Shown: positions 1-7,726, counted from the first letter of the stretch. The stretch: DNA of 31,955 bases from an uncultured Oscillospiraceae bacterium (GCA_934597585.1 CAKTSA010000018.1:1-31955); one strand, 5' to 3'. A program made the numbers and translations. Notes: a model not told the origin generated them from the sequence alone.

Positions 1-148
1 CATTGTCATGGCAGTAGTACGGGTCCAGCCGTTCATACAGCCACTCATAGTCCATGACCCTTTCTATTTTCCGCAGATCTTTTGGCACCAGTGCTTCCAA
101 ATCTACGATGATTGCCTCATGCCGTGCGTCTTTTCTCCAACCTTCCAT
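1..148 (-). CDS. IS1182-type transposase, N-terminal fragment (cut by window edge)
   Basis: The reverse strand opens with ATG at 148 behind a G-rich ribosome-binding site and stays open to the window edge, giving 49 complete codons. The end of this segment, around ERLDPYYCHDN, resembles the N-terminal region of IS1182/IS5-like transposases, where a Tyr/Glu-rich stretch precedes a CxDNGRP motif. The rest of the protein, including the DDE catalytic residues, lies outside the window, so I cannot tell whether the element is intact. A perfect hairpin terminator (211-257) and a group of hairpin repeats lie just upstream of the start. Family assignment rests on this short N-terminus only. Confidence 0.6.
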   Translation of the reverse strand, partial: MEGWRKDARHEAIIVDLEALVPKDLRKIERVMDYEWLYERLDPYYCHDN

Positions 149-210
149 GTAAACACCCCCGTTTCTTCTATTATAGCAGAAACAGGGGCGTTTGGGTAGT
201 TTTTTGACAG

Positions 211-257
211 ACTGCAAAAAAGATGTCTGCCGCAAGGCAGACATCTTTTTTTGCAGT
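211..257. terminator. Bidirectional hairpin terminator
   Basis: A 21-base arm at 211-231 and its complement at 236-257 (one extra T) enclose the tetraloop GCAA. The arms hold A and T runs on both sides, so the hairpin could stop transcription from either direction. It sits upstream of the transposase start and may mark the edge of the inserted element. Confidence 0.7.
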
Positions 258-291
258 GAAGAGTGAAAAGAGAAGAGTGAAAAGTTGAGGT

Positions 292-398
292 ATGCCGCCA
301 GAGGCGGCATGATCGAATAGCGGCGGCATGTGGTCATGCCGCCCTACGGAACGACCATCGATAGTGCTTCGTAGGGCGGGGTGACCACACCCCGCCGC
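292..398. repeat. Inverted pair of GTAG-headed hairpin repeats (REP/BIME-like)
   Basis: Two units face each other. One is on the minus strand (348 down to 321), one on the plus strand (370-398). Each begins CGTAGG and continues into a perfect 9-bp stem with loop ACCA: GGCGGCATG/CATGCCGCC in the first and GGCGGGGTG/CACCCCGCC in the second. Two stem positions differ with compensating changes. A further hairpin ATGCCGCC-AGA-GGCGGCAT lies at 292-310. A GTAG or GGAG head followed by a hairpin is the known format of REP elements handled by RAYT transposases; that link is inference. Confidence 0.6.
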
Positions 399-428
399 AC
401 AGGAAACGCAGCGGGCACAGTAAACGAG

Positions 429-457
429 CGTAGGGGGCGGCGTCCTCGACGCCCCGC
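429..457 (+). repeat. GTAG-headed hairpin repeat unit
   Basis: A 29-base unit starting CGTAGGGGGCGG with inner stem GGCGTC/GACGCC. It is identical over all 29 bases to the unit at 22475-22503, which shows that the family is dispersed. Confidence 0.65.
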
Positions 458-489
458 ACAAATGATGCAGCAATTTTCCTGTTACCGTC

Positions 490-516
490 CGTAGGGGCGG
501 ACGCCCCTGTCCGCCC
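490..516 (+). repeat. GTAG-headed hairpin repeat unit
   Basis: Starts CGTAG and forms a perfect 8-bp stem, GGGCGGAC (495-502) with GTCCGCCC (509-516). It lies directly downstream of the minus-strand small gene ending at 533. Together with the units at 321-457 it fills the otherwise gene-free stretch 149-532. Confidence 0.6.
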
Positions 517-532
517 TATGCGTCTGCCGCGC

Positions 533-694
533 TTACATCTTTTCTTTCTTGTGTATCGCGTTCAGGCTCAGTTCTCCCGCCAGCTTGAACAGCGTCTCAC
601 TGACCACCTGCTCCGTGGATACATTCGCCTGCTGGCCGATTTTCTGGTAAAATTCATAGAGATAGTCCGGAATTTGTATCGTAAGTTCTTTCAT
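533..694 (-). CDS. Small ribbon-helix-helix-like protein
   Basis: Encodes 53 residues, with ATG at 694 and a GGAGAGGAG ribosome-binding site 6-7 bases upstream. The N-terminus MKELTIQIPDYLYEFYQ looks like a single beta strand followed by a helix, and a second helix follows (VSTEQVVSETLFKLAGEL). This is the layout of MetJ/Arc/CopG-type DNA-binding antitoxins and regulators. It is divergent from the HTH gene at 818, and a perfect 11-bp inverted repeat lies between them. A good minus-strand promoter (TTGCGT, 17 bases, TATGCT) overlaps that repeat, so repression by either product is plausible. No toxin-like partner is visible. The fold assignment is by pattern only. Confidence 0.6.
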   Translation of the reverse strand: MKELTIQIPDYLYEFYQKIGQQANVSTEQVVSETLFKLAGELSLNAIHKKEKM

Positions 695-736
695 TTTGTG
701 CTCCTCTCCGGCCTATTGCCGCATTCCGCTGCATTA

Positions 737-765
737 AGCATACAATACTTTCACATATTACGCAA
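737..765 (-). promoter_or_regulatory. Promoter of the small RHH-like gene
   Basis: On the minus strand, TTGCGT (760-765) and TATGCT (737-742) are separated by exactly 17 bases. The -35 hexamer lies inside the left arm of the 755-790 inverted repeat, so a protein bound there would block this promoter. Confidence 0.5.
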
Positions 766-790
766 GTGCGTACACGCGATTGCGTAATAT
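755..790. promoter_or_regulatory. Candidate operator, perfect 11-bp inverted repeat
   Basis: ATATTACGCAA at 755-765 is perfectly repeated in inverse at 780-790 across a 14-base spacer. The spacer holds a third TGCGTA half-site at 767-772. It lies between the divergent genes at 694 and 818, the usual place for an operator of a small HTH or RHH autoregulator. Confidence 0.6.
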
Positions 791-817
791 TTTTTACAAT
801 GGCCGAGAGGTGATTGT

Positions 818-1060
818 ATGACAGTGAAAGACGCGGTGGCGGAGCGGTTCCGTCAGCTCTGCACCCAGCGAGGGATCAGATACAACGAACTGGCCAATCT
901 GTCCGGCGTGACGCCCTCCACCGTGTACAGCCTATTGGACGTGCGGCGTCGGGATATCTCCATCACCACCATCAAAAAGCTATGCGACGGCCTGGACGTC
1001 ACGCTGGGCGAGTTTTTCGCAACACCGGACTTCGACGCCCTGGAGCAGGAATTACAATAA
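818..1060 (+). CDS. Small XRE-type helix-turn-helix regulator
   Basis: Encodes 80 residues. ATG at 818 follows GAGAGGTG by a short spacer. The protein is almost only an HTH_3 domain: a first helix near residues 5-16, then YNELANLSGVTPSTVYSLL (residues 23-41) as the helix-turn-helix, followed by ISITTIKKLCDGLDVTLGEFF, typical of Cro/C1-type proteins. There is no extra ligand-binding domain. Divergent transcription from the small RHH-like gene and the inverted repeat at 755-790 suggest that it regulates itself and its neighbour. It ends at a bidirectional terminator shared with the convergent gene at 1110. Confidence 0.85.
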   Translation: MTVKDAVAERFRQLCTQRGIRYNELANLSGVTPSTVYSLLDVRRRDISITTIKKLCDGLDVTLGEFFATPDFDALEQELQ

Positions 1061-1067
1061 TAATACA

Positions 1068-1112
1068 CCCCAGCGGCTTCCGCCAATCGCGCAAGCCGCT
1101 GGGGTTCGTTTA
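1068..1112. terminator. Bidirectional terminator between convergent genes
   Basis: CCCCAGCGGCTT (1068-1079) pairs with AAGCCGCTGGGG (1093-1104), followed by TTCGTTTATT. The stem is a perfect 12 bp and lies between the stops of the convergent HTH genes. Confidence 0.8.
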
Positions 1113-2054
1113 TTCCGTTTCTCCGGCGGTTTCCGCCGGCTGCGGCGCTTCCGCCGCCTTTTTTCGCTCCGCCAGCGCCATCAGCACCAGCGTCACCGCG
1201 ACCACGCCCCACCGCAGCACCGCGAACCACCGTGCGGCGGAGGTATATGCGTCGGAACTACCAAAGACCAGGTGCTCGATGTAGTATTCTACATTTTCCT
1301 GTCTGAGCGGTGTTACCACCAGCCAGCGCACGATCTCTGCCGCCAGTGATGCGATCCAGCCGACCAATGCGCAACGGAACGTCGCAGGTTTCAGCAACCC
1401 TGCCCCATCACCATGCCGCCGCAGGATATGCCGTGCCAGAAGGTACAGCACCGCCAGCATTATCAGCATCAGATCCCATGCGATATGTGCGGACAGATAA
1501 TCGGTTATCATCATCGCGGAAACCCAATCATACTCCCGGATTGTCTGGAAGTACTCTTTTACCAATGTTGCGGGGAAGCACTTCCCCAGCACCATAAACC
1601 CCATCGCCGCCGCCAGCGGAAACAGCATCAAAAGCCGCGTCCGCAGTTCATCCCTGCCGCACCGGCCCCAGCCGATCCACACCGCCGCCGCGGCTCCCGC
1701 CAGCAGCAGCCACACCCAGTTATAGGCCCGGAACAGCACCGCCGCTAGCAGACACAGCGCCGCCACCGCGTACCCGATCCGCCACCGCAGCCCGTACCGC
1801 TGGGCCAGGTATTGCTCCACCTGCTGCCCGCCGGTGGTGCCCCGCACCGTCTCGCCCGCCAGCAGATCGTCCGCCGTCACGCCGTACAGCTCCGCCAGCG
1901 CCGGCAGAATGGCGATGTCGGGAAATCCTCCGCCGCTTTCCCATTTGCTGACCGTCTTGTTGGACACGCCCAGGCGGTCGGCCACCTCCTGCTGGGTCAT
2001 CCCCGCATCCTTCCGCAGCGCCGCCAGATAGCTGCCTGTTTTCATGGTATCCAT
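1110..2054 (-). CDS. XRE regulator fused to a multi-pass membrane domain
   Basis: Encodes 314 residues. Start chosen at ATG 2054, preceded by AAAGGAGCG. Residues 1-68 are a classical HTH_3 domain (LAALRKDAGMTQQEVADRLG, then SNKTVSKWESG). From about residue 90 the protein changes to hydrophobic segments, roughly six membrane helices, with a short charged tail. This domain order is common in Firmicutes membrane-tethered XRE regulators whose membrane part may sense the envelope or a ligand; the signal is unknown. The gene stands alone, convergent with the HTH gene upstream of 1060. Target genes cannot be deduced from the sequence. Confidence 0.85.
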   Translation of the reverse strand: MDTMKTGSYLAALRKDAGMTQQEVADRLGVSNKTVSKWESGGGFPDIAILPALAELYGVTADDLLAGETVRGTTGGQQVEQYLAQRYGLRWRIGYAVAALCLLAAVLFRAYNWVWLLLAGAAAAVWIGWGRCGRDELRTRLLMLFPLAAAMGFMVLGKCFPATLVKEYFQTIREYDWVSAMMITDYLSAHIAWDLMLIMLAVLYLLARHILRRHGDGAGLLKPATFRCALVGWIASLAAEIVRWLVVTPLRQENVEYYIEHLVFGSSDAYTSAARWFAVLRWGVVAVTLVLMALAERKKAAEAPQPAETAGETE

Positions 2055-2160
2055 GTGGTCACGCTCCTTTCGTCGTGCTGCCAGTATGCCGCGGAGAGGG
2101 GCAAACTGTCCACCCCGCCGTGTGGGAAATCACTCTCCGCAGCGTAGAGTTGCCAGAATT

Positions 2161-2204
2161 GCCTCCCTCTGACGAGGGAGGTGGCGCGAAGCGCCGGAGG
2201 GAGA
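2161..2204 (+). repeat. CCTCCC double-hairpin repeat
   Basis: Two adjacent stems: CCTCCCTC-TGAC-GAGGGAGG (2162-2181) and GGCGC-GAA-GCGCC, followed by GGAGGGAG. The same architecture with different stem bases recurs at 17865-17916 and 17939-17980. The surrounding 2055-2245 gap holds nothing else I can support. It may double as a stop signal for the minus-strand operon ending at 2246. Confidence 0.55.
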
Positions 2205-2245
2205 GACGGTGAACAAAAATACCGCCGTAAACCGCACGCACCCGA

Positions 2246-2761
2246 TCAGCCGCGATAGTAGTTTCCCTCTGTGCAGCTGAGAAAATAACTCGCCAGGGTT
2301 TCGGGGCTGTCGCTGATGGCAAAGAACACCCCGCTCAGGCTATAGTGACCCACAAACAGATCCTTTTTCAAATACTGCGCCTCTGCCTCCAGCAGCACCG
2401 TGACGTAGTTGGCGTCGGTGCCGGGGACAGCGCTCTCTTCTTCCCACTGACCCTCCTGCTGCTCCTGCTGCAAGGAAAGCCAGCCGTAAACAGAGCCATC
2501 CGAAAGCTGATAGGCATATACTTTTTGGATCCGGGCCGTGTCGATCTCATCCGTGGTGACAAAGGTATACGCGCCAAGGAGCTCCAAGCCCTGTTCGCCC
2601 TGGGCCCAATCGCCAACGCCCTGCAAACGACCCTCCAGGGGCCCGGGGCCGGGTACAGCGCGGCTCGCGTTCCACCAGCTGTAGGCAAGGCTCGCTCCCA
2701 CAGCGATCATGACGAGAAGGAGAGGGATCAGAACAAGCTGATAAGTCTTCCGTTTTTTCAT
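2246..2761 (-). CDS. Membrane-anchored protein of unknown function
   Basis: I do not recognise this protein. It has 171 residues from ATG 2761, which is preceded by AAGGAGG at good spacing; the frame stays open further upstream but without a comparable site. The N-terminus is MKKRKTYQ followed by a hydrophobic helix of about 20 residues (LVLIPLLLVMIAVGASLAYS), so it is an anchored or secreted protein with the bulk outside the membrane. The outer part is acidic and Gln/Glu-rich. It lies 56 bases after gatD and is probably the last gene of the mnmG operon, which makes a cell-envelope role possible but unproven. Confidence 0.6.
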   Translation of the reverse strand: MKKRKTYQLVLIPLLLVMIAVGASLAYSWWNASRAVPGPGPLEGRLQGVGDWAQGEQGLELLGAYTFVTTDEIDTARIQKVYAYQLSDGSVYGWLSLQQEQQEGQWEEESAVPGTDANYVTVLLEAEAQYLKKDLFVGHYSLSGVFFAISDSPETLASYFLSCTEGNYYRG

Positions 2762-2817
2762 ATCTGTCCTCCTTGCGGCGTGTCCTGCTGTTTTCGTGGG
2801 CCAAAGCGGACCGGTTT

Positions 2818-3528
2818 TTAATACCTCCAGCTCCGTCCCGGTTCCATGAACTCCGCCACACGTTTGCGGTAGCTGTCCATGGCGGCGTCCTCGAAGGCCA
2901 GGGCGTCGTCCGCCGCGCCCATCTGCCGCAGCAGCCACTTACACAGGGGCGGGTTCAGGATCAGCAGCGGCCCGATGAGATACGTGGCCATCAATCCGCC
3001 CCGGCGGAAGCCCTCGCCGCTGTTCTCCTGACCGTCCCGGCCCACGCCCTTCACCGTCTCGAACAGCGCCGCGCCGGTGCCGTGGGAGTGGCCGAACAGG
3101 CTCTTGAAGCCCACGATGTCCATCCCCTCGAACTTGCCCACATAGTAGCTGTTGTGCCGCTGCATCATGTGATACTCCGCCCGGGTGTCCAGCAGGCCCA
3201 ACCCTTCGATCCGGGGGGCCATGTCGCTGTCGATGGCGCAGCCCAGCACATCCAGCGCGTTGCCGGTGGCCAGAAACAGCTGCCCCGCGTCGATTTTTTC
3301 CGCGATCTCCTCCCGATAGGGCCGCAGGGCGTCCGCCGCCAGCTGCAGGCCCTGCTCGGTGGTGGAGCCCAGAAACACCAGCGTCACGTCCCCGTCCAGA
3401 AAGGCGGGCCGGGACTTCAGGTCCGTTTCCACGATCTCCAGCGCCGGGCAGCACCGCTTCAGATAGTAGATGTTCTGCAGGTCGCCGTAGAGGTTGCACA
3501 CCTCCGGGAATAGAATTTCCGCTCTCAT
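2818..3528 (-). CDS. gatD: GatD-like subunit of lipid II isoglutaminyl synthase, catalytic residues missing
   Basis: Encodes 236 residues. Canonical GatD is a class I glutamine amidotransferase that releases ammonia for MurT, which amidates the D-glutamate of lipid II. The overall fold signature is present: N-terminal LFPEVCNLYGDLQN, the elbow region near residues 84-96, and ATYLIGPLLILNP at 181-193. The elbow reads LFLATGNALDVLG with no cysteine (nearest is Cys97), and the usual TYLHGP motif has Ile185 instead of His. So the glutaminase triad appears lost. The start overlaps the murT stop as ATGA, indicating translational coupling. It may work with free ammonia or act only as a structural partner; this is inference. 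Confidence 0.85.
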   Translation of the reverse strand: MRAEILFPEVCNLYGDLQNIYYLKRCCPALEIVETDLKSRPAFLDGDVTLVFLGSTTEQGLQLAADALRPYREEIAEKIDAGQLFLATGNALDVLGCAIDSDMAPRIEGLGLLDTRAEYHMMQRHNSYYVGKFEGMDIVGFKSLFGHSHGTGAALFETVKGVGRDGQENSGEGFRRGGLMATYLIGPLLILNPPLCKWLLRQMGAADDALAFEDAAMDSYRKRVAEFMEPGRSWRY

Positions 3529-4913
3529 GCCTCCTGACCTCCCTTCGCCAGCAGCTTTTCCTTCAGCTTCGCCTTCACCCGGAAGGCCAGCGGCGTGCCA
3601 TCCACGCCGTACAGGATATACACGTCGTCGCCGGGCGTCAGATACAGCTTGTCCAGCGCCCTGAATTCGTCGTCCTCCAGAAAGATCTTCTCCTCCGGGA
3701 TGCCCGCCAGCAGCAGCCGCAGCTTATAGTCCCGGGCCCGCGGCCCGGCGCACACCAGCTGCACGATGTCGTCGTGGTTCAAAAACTCAAAGTCCGTGTC
3801 GTACATCCAGCTGGGATTCTCCGACCAGTTTTTGGACACGCCCATGCAGTTCATCATCACCAGCAGCTCCTTGCGGCCCGGCTTGGACTGAATATAGTCA
3901 AAGTTCCGGCTGCACGCCAGGGCGTTCTTGTCCTTGGACATCTGCATGATCACGTTGACACCGCCGATCTTCTCCTCAGACAGACGGCTCTCCAGAATTT
4001 TTGTCCCGGCAAACCGCTTCCGGATGGTCTCATGCTCCATCCCCAACTGCCGCAGCGCCGCGATGACCGCCATCATGTTGTAAATGTTGAACAGACTGTC
4101 GGTAATGAGGTCGTAGGGATACGTCACACCGTCCTTCTCCCGCACCACCATGGTCCGGGCCTGCAGGTCCACCTGCTCCGCCAGATAGTCCGCCTCGGGG
4201 GAGTGGAAGCCGCAGCTCTCGCACACCGCGTGGCCGATGTGGTGATAGCGGCGGTACTCATACCGCAGCTTCCCCGCGCACCGGGGACAGATCCGCATGT
4301 CGTTCAGCAGGTTCACGCAGTCCGTCACGTCGCCGGGCATCCGCCCGATGCCGAAATAACACCGCGCATTCTCCTCCGCCACGCCGCAGGAGATGAGATC
4401 GTCCGCGTTCAGGATCAGCTTGCTCTCCCTGGGCAGGTTCCGGCTGAGAATGTCGGCAATATACCCCGGATGGGCGTTGCGCATGATGGAATCTCGGAAC
4501 AGGTTGGTGATGAGAATATAGTCCGGCCGCACGTAGGGATAGATCTTCGGGGCCGACCGCTCGTCGATCTCCAGCACCGCCATGTCGCAGCCCTTCACCC
4601 GCCCCAGCATGTCGCAGCTGCGGATGAACGCCGTGGACACGCCGGAGGTGATGTTGCTGCCCGCCCGGTTGCTGAGGACGTGGTGCCCCTCCGCCTCCAG
4701 AATGTCCACCAGCATATTGCTGACGGTGGTCTTGCCGTTGGTGCCGGTAACGGCCACCATCTTTTCCGGCTTGCCCACATATTTCAGAAAGTCGGGACAC
4801 ACCTTCACCGCCAGCGCCCCGGGAAAGTCCGTCCCGTTGTGCCGTGTGATCTTCAGCGCCGGGATGGACAGCTTGCCCAGCCACAGCGCCAGCAAAAACC
4901 GCAGCTTACCCAT
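3525..4913 (-). CDS. murT: MurT, lipid II isoglutaminyl synthase ligase subunit
   Basis: Encodes 462 residues; ATG 4913 chosen over longer in-frame starts because GGAGGAA lies just before it. It is a Mur-ligase family ATP-dependent enzyme that amidates the lipid II glutamate with ammonia from GatD. Visible: ATP-binding TGTNGKTT at 56-63; the MurT zinc ribbon with CPRC (209-212) and CESC (231-234); the C-terminal DUF1727-type domain with NPSWMYDTDFE near 366-376, where MurT carries its catalytic aspartate. The length is near the family norm. It starts 4 bases after the upstream cyclase stop and overlaps gatD by 4 bases. All key MurT motifs are intact, in contrast to GatD. Confidence 0.92.
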   Translation of the reverse strand: MGKLRFLLALWLGKLSIPALKITRHNGTDFPGALAVKVCPDFLKYVGKPEKMVAVTGTNGKTTVSNMLVDILEAEGHHVLSNRAGSNITSGVSTAFIRSCDMLGRVKGCDMAVLEIDERSAPKIYPYVRPDYILITNLFRDSIMRNAHPGYIADILSRNLPRESKLILNADDLISCGVAEENARCYFGIGRMPGDVTDCVNLLNDMRICPRCAGKLRYEYRRYHHIGHAVCESCGFHSPEADYLAEQVDLQARTMVVREKDGVTYPYDLITDSLFNIYNMMAVIAALRQLGMEHETIRKRFAGTKILESRLSEEKIGGVNVIMQMSKDKNALACSRNFDYIQSKPGRKELLVMMNCMGVSKNWSENPSWMYDTDFEFLNHDDIVQLVCAGPRARDYKLRLLLAGIPEEKIFLEDDEFRALDKLYLTPGDDVYILYGVDGTPLAFRVKAKLKEKLLAKGGQEA

Positions 4914-4917
4914 TGTA

Positions 4918-5544
4918 TCATTCCTCCATTGCGATGGCCCGGCAGGAGCAGCCATCGGCATTCTCAAATTTCAGCGGCAGCGTCACAAAGGTGAACCGCC
5001 GCCCTACCAGGGCCTCCAGCCCCTTCAGATTCTCCGTATTCACAAAGTTCGCCCGCATCAATGTAATGTGGTTGGGAAAGTCCACGCTGTCGCAGGGGTC
5101 CAGCGAGATGGAATCCTCGCCCACCCCCTTCAGGGGCAGGGCGGCCAGATACGCCGCCGCGTCAGCTGTCAGACAGGGGAAGCCCTCATAGTAGTCGGGG
5201 CTGCCCCACTTTTTGTCCCATCCGGTGCAGAACAGCACGAAATCCACGCCCTCCAGGTCATAGCTCTGCAGCAGGGGGAGGGAGATGCTCTCCTCTCCCC
5301 GGCAGTCCACCACCACGGCGGTGCCGGTGAACTTGTCCGCGCCGTGGCTGTCCAGCGCCGCGCCGTCCGGCAGCATGTGGGCCGGGGCGTCCATGTGGGT
5401 GCCGGTGTGGGAGTACATGTGCAGCAGCGTCTCCCGATACCCCACCTCCTCAATGGTGCAGGCGGTGGTCAGCTTCGGCTGCTCCGTGCCGGGATACACC
5501 GGCATGTCGTTTCGTATGGTGTGGGTCAGATCGTATACCTTCAT
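4918..5544 (-). CDS. Cyclase family hydrolase (KynB formamidase-like)
   Basis: Encodes 208 residues, ATG 5544 behind TAAGGAGGG. The metal-binding motif HTGTHMDAPAH (46-56) is the signature of the cyclase/kynurenine formamidase family (PF04199), whose members hydrolyse amides such as N-formylkynurenine or act on polyketides using metal ions. FCTGWDKKW and the C-terminal region fit the family too. There is no kynurenine pathway gene nearby; instead it lies between mnmG and murT with gaps of 13 and 4 bases, so it is almost certainly co-transcribed with them. The true substrate is unknown, and I do not call it kynB. Confidence 0.85.
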   Translation of the reverse strand: MKVYDLTHTIRNDMPVYPGTEQPKLTTACTIEEVGYRETLLHMYSHTGTHMDAPAHMLPDGAALDSHGADKFTGTAVVVDCRGEESISLPLLQSYDLEGVDFVLFCTGWDKKWGSPDYYEGFPCLTADAAAYLAALPLKGVGEDSISLDPCDSVDFPNHITLMRANFVNTENLKGLEALVGRRFTFVTLPLKFENADGCSCRAIAMEE

Positions 5545-5557
5545 CCTCTCGCCCTCC

Positions 5558-7423
5558 TTATTTCCCTAAGTAGATCATCAGCGCCGCCATGTCGGCGGGG
5601 GACACGCCGGAGATGCGCCCCGCCTGTCCCAGGCTCCGGGGCCGGATGGCGCTGAGCTTCTCCCGGGCCTCCAGCCGCAAGCCCTGAATGTGGCCGTAGT
5701 CCAGATCCTCCGGCAGCAGCCGCTGCTCCAGCCGCTCGAACTCCGTCACCTGCTTCTGCTGCCGCTGGATGTATCCCTCGTACTTCACGGTGATCTCCAC
5801 CTGCTCCACCACGTCCGCCGCCAACGTCTGCGGCGCAGGATCGAAGGCCCGCAGGTCCTCATAGCGCACCTGGGGCCGCCGCAGCAGGTCGATAAGGCGG
5901 CACCCGTCGTTGACCGGCGTAGTGCCCCGTTCCGCCAGCAGGGCGTTCAGCGCCTCGCTGCCGGGGATGCCCGTCCGTTCCAGCCGCCTGATCTCCTGGG
6001 CCACGGCGGCGTATTTGGCCTCCACCGCCGCCAGCCGCTCCTCGCTGACCAGGCCGATCCGGTGTCCGATGGCCGTCAGCCGTTGGTCGGCGTTGTCCTG
6101 CCGCAGCACCAGCCGGTACTCCGACCGGCTGGTCATCATCCGATAGGGCTCCTCCGTCCCCTTCGTCACCAGATCGTCGATGAGGGTGCCGATGTAGCTC
6201 TCGCTGCGCTTCAGCACCAGCTCCTCCCGGCCCAGCAGCGCCAGCGCCGCGTTGACGCCCGCCACAAAGCCCTGCACCGCCGCCTCCTCGTACCCCGAGG
6301 AGCCGTTGAACTGTCCCGCGCCGTACAGTCCCGCCACCGCCTTCGTCTCCAGCGTGGGCTTCAGCGCCAGCGGATCGATGCAGTCGTACTCGATGGCGTA
6401 GGCGGGCCGGGTCATCACCGCCCGCTCCAGTCCGGCCACGGTGTGCAGCATTTGAATTTGAATCTCCTCCGGCAGGGAGGAGGAGAACCCCTGAATGTAC
6501 AGCTCCTCCGTGTCCAGCCCCATGGGCTCGATGAACAGCTGGTGCCGGGGCTTGTCGGCAAACCGCACCACCTTCGTTTCAATGGACGGGCAGTACCGTG
6601 GGCCGATGCCCTCGATGACGCCGCTGTAGATGGGGCTGCGGTCCAGATTCTCCCGGATGATCCGGTGGGTCTCCTGATTGGTGTAGGTGAGGTAGCACAC
6701 CGCCCGGTTTTCCGGCGGCTCCCTCGTCTCAAAGCTGAAGGGCAGGGGAGAGGGGTCCCCCTCCTGAAGCTCCATTTTACTGAAGTCCACCGTCCGGGCG
6801 TTGACCCGCGGCGGCGTTCCGGTCTTGAACCGCCGCAGCGGCAGACCCAGCGCCAGCAGCCGCTCCGTTAGCGCCGTGGCGGCGTGCATGCCGTCGGGGC
6901 CGCTCTCCTCGATGCACTCGCCGATGATGGTGCGCCCGTGGAGATACGTGCCGGAGCAGATCACGGCGGCCTTCACCTGAAACACCGCGCCTGTCCGCAG
7001 CACCACCTGTGCTACCCGGCCGTTCTCCGCTCGGATATCCACCACCTCGCCCTGCCGCACCGTCAGGTGGGGCTGGCGCTCCAGGGTGTGCTTCATCACC
7101 TTCTGATACGCCCGGCGGTCGGCCTGGGCCCGCAGGGACCACACGGCGGGGCCCTTGCCCCGGTTCAGCATCCGGTACTGGATGCAGGCCTTGTCCGCCG
7201 CCTTGGCCATTTCACCGCCCAGCGCGTCCAGCTCCCGCACCAGATGGCCCTTTCCCGTGCCGCCGATGGCCGGGTTGCAGGGCATGTTGCCCACCGCGTC
7301 CAGATTGATGGTAAAGCACACCGTCTCCAGTCCCAGCCGTGCCGCCGCCAGCGCCGCCTCGATGCCGGCGTGTCCCGCACCGATGACGGCAATATCAAAT
7401 TGTCCCGCAATAAACTCTTTCAT
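5558..7423 (-). CDS. mnmG: tRNA uridine-5-carboxymethylaminomethyl modification enzyme MnmG
   Basis: Encodes 621 residues, the normal size. With MnmE it uses FAD, a folate carrier and glycine or ammonium to modify the wobble uridine of certain tRNAs. Visible: N-terminal FAD motif [19 protein letters not shown] (13-31), the conserved [19 protein letters not shown] block around residues 47-65, and later [13 protein letters not shown] and the C-terminal MnmE-binding region. ATG 7423 follows GGGGGAC. A strong promoter lies 38 bases further upstream. It is first in an operon with the cyclase, murT and gatD. mnmE is not in the window; in many Firmicutes mnmG lies near mnmE, so this placement with peptidoglycan genes is uncommon. 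Confidence 0.96.
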   Translation of the reverse strand: MKEFIAGQFDIAVIGAGHAGIEAALAAARLGLETVCFTINLDAVGNMPCNPAIGGTGKGHLVRELDALGGEMAKAADKACIQYRMLNRGKGPAVWSLRAQADRRAYQKVMKHTLERQPHLTVRQGEVVDIRAENGRVAQVVLRTGAVFQVKAAVICSGTYLHGRTIIGECIEESGPDGMHAATALTERLLALGLPLRRFKTGTPPRVNARTVDFSKMELQEGDPSPLPFSFETREPPENRAVCYLTYTNQETHRIIRENLDRSPIYSGVIEGIGPRYCPSIETKVVRFADKPRHQLFIEPMGLDTEELYIQGFSSSLPEEIQIQMLHTVAGLERAVMTRPAYAIEYDCIDPLALKPTLETKAVAGLYGAGQFNGSSGYEEAAVQGFVAGVNAALALLGREELVLKRSESYIGTLIDDLVTKGTEEPYRMMTSRSEYRLVLRQDNADQRLTAIGHRIGLVSEERLAAVEAKYAAVAQEIRRLERTGIPGSEALNALLAERGTTPVNDGCRLIDLLRRPQVRYEDLRAFDPAPQTLAADVVEQVEITVKYEGYIQRQQKQVTEFERLEQRLLPEDLDYGHIQGLRLEAREKLSAIRPRSLGQAGRISGVSPADMAALMIYLGK

Positions 7424-7460
7424 ACGCGTCCCCCGCGTTCCACTAAAATTCCATTATATT

Positions 7461-7489
7461 ATTATAATGTGCCCCACAAAAAAACGCAA
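7461..7489 (-). promoter_or_regulatory. Promoter of the mnmG operon
   Basis: On the minus strand TTGCGT (7484-7489) and TATAAT (7461-7466) are separated by exactly 17 bases. The resulting leader before mnmG is about 30 bases. No riboswitch-like structure fits in so short a leader. Confidence 0.75.
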
Positions 7490-7553
7490 GAGGCATTGTG
7501 CAAACTGTCAAAAAGAACGGTAAGAAAATTGTGAAATACGTCTAATTTGAAGC

Positions 7554-7582
7554 TTGCAAAAGGGGAGGGGGAAGCATATAAT
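7554..7582 (+). promoter_or_regulatory. Consensus promoter of a short transcription unit
   Basis: TTGCAA (7554-7559), 17 bases, TATAAT (7577-7582). This is one of the best sigma-70-type matches in the window, yet the only ORFs behind it are of 10 and 25 codons before terminator-like hairpins. Confidence 0.75.
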
Positions 7583-7626
7583 ACAAATAGAAAATTTAAG
7601 AGCAAGAAAGGAGCGTGATATGTACG

Positions 7627-7704
7627 ATGCTGAACAAGTTCATCACGGGTGATCTGGACGACATGATCTTCGCGGATTGCGATTGGCAGCCCAGCGACCG
7701 GTAA
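7627..7704 (+). CDS. Possible 25-residue peptide
   Basis: An ATG at 7627 opens 25 codons rich in Asp (MLNKFITGDLDDM at the start, ending WQPSDR). The ribosome-binding site AAAGGAG at 7607-7613 is 13 bases away, rather long; it is better placed for an overlapping 10-codon frame starting at 7620 and ending at 7652. The ATG at 7627 could be reached by coupling to that mini-frame. The unit has its own consensus promoter and ends in hairpins at about 7727-7748 and 7819-7850. It may be a leader peptide, a free small peptide or merely the spacer of a small RNA. I do not recognise the peptide. Confidence 0.35.
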   Translation: MLNKFITGDLDDMIFADCDWQPSDR

Positions 7705-7726
7705 GATCCCCCACTTACGAAGGAAC

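Noticed and set aside
292..516. Repeat cluster considered as a CRISPR array
   Set aside because: Units are palindromic with varying stems, irregular spacing and mixed orientation; there are no equal spacers and no cas genes.
518..787. An 89-codon plus-strand frame opposite the small RHH-like gene
   Set aside because: It lacks a ribosome-binding site and overlaps the better supported minus-strand 53-codon gene and the inverted-repeat operator.
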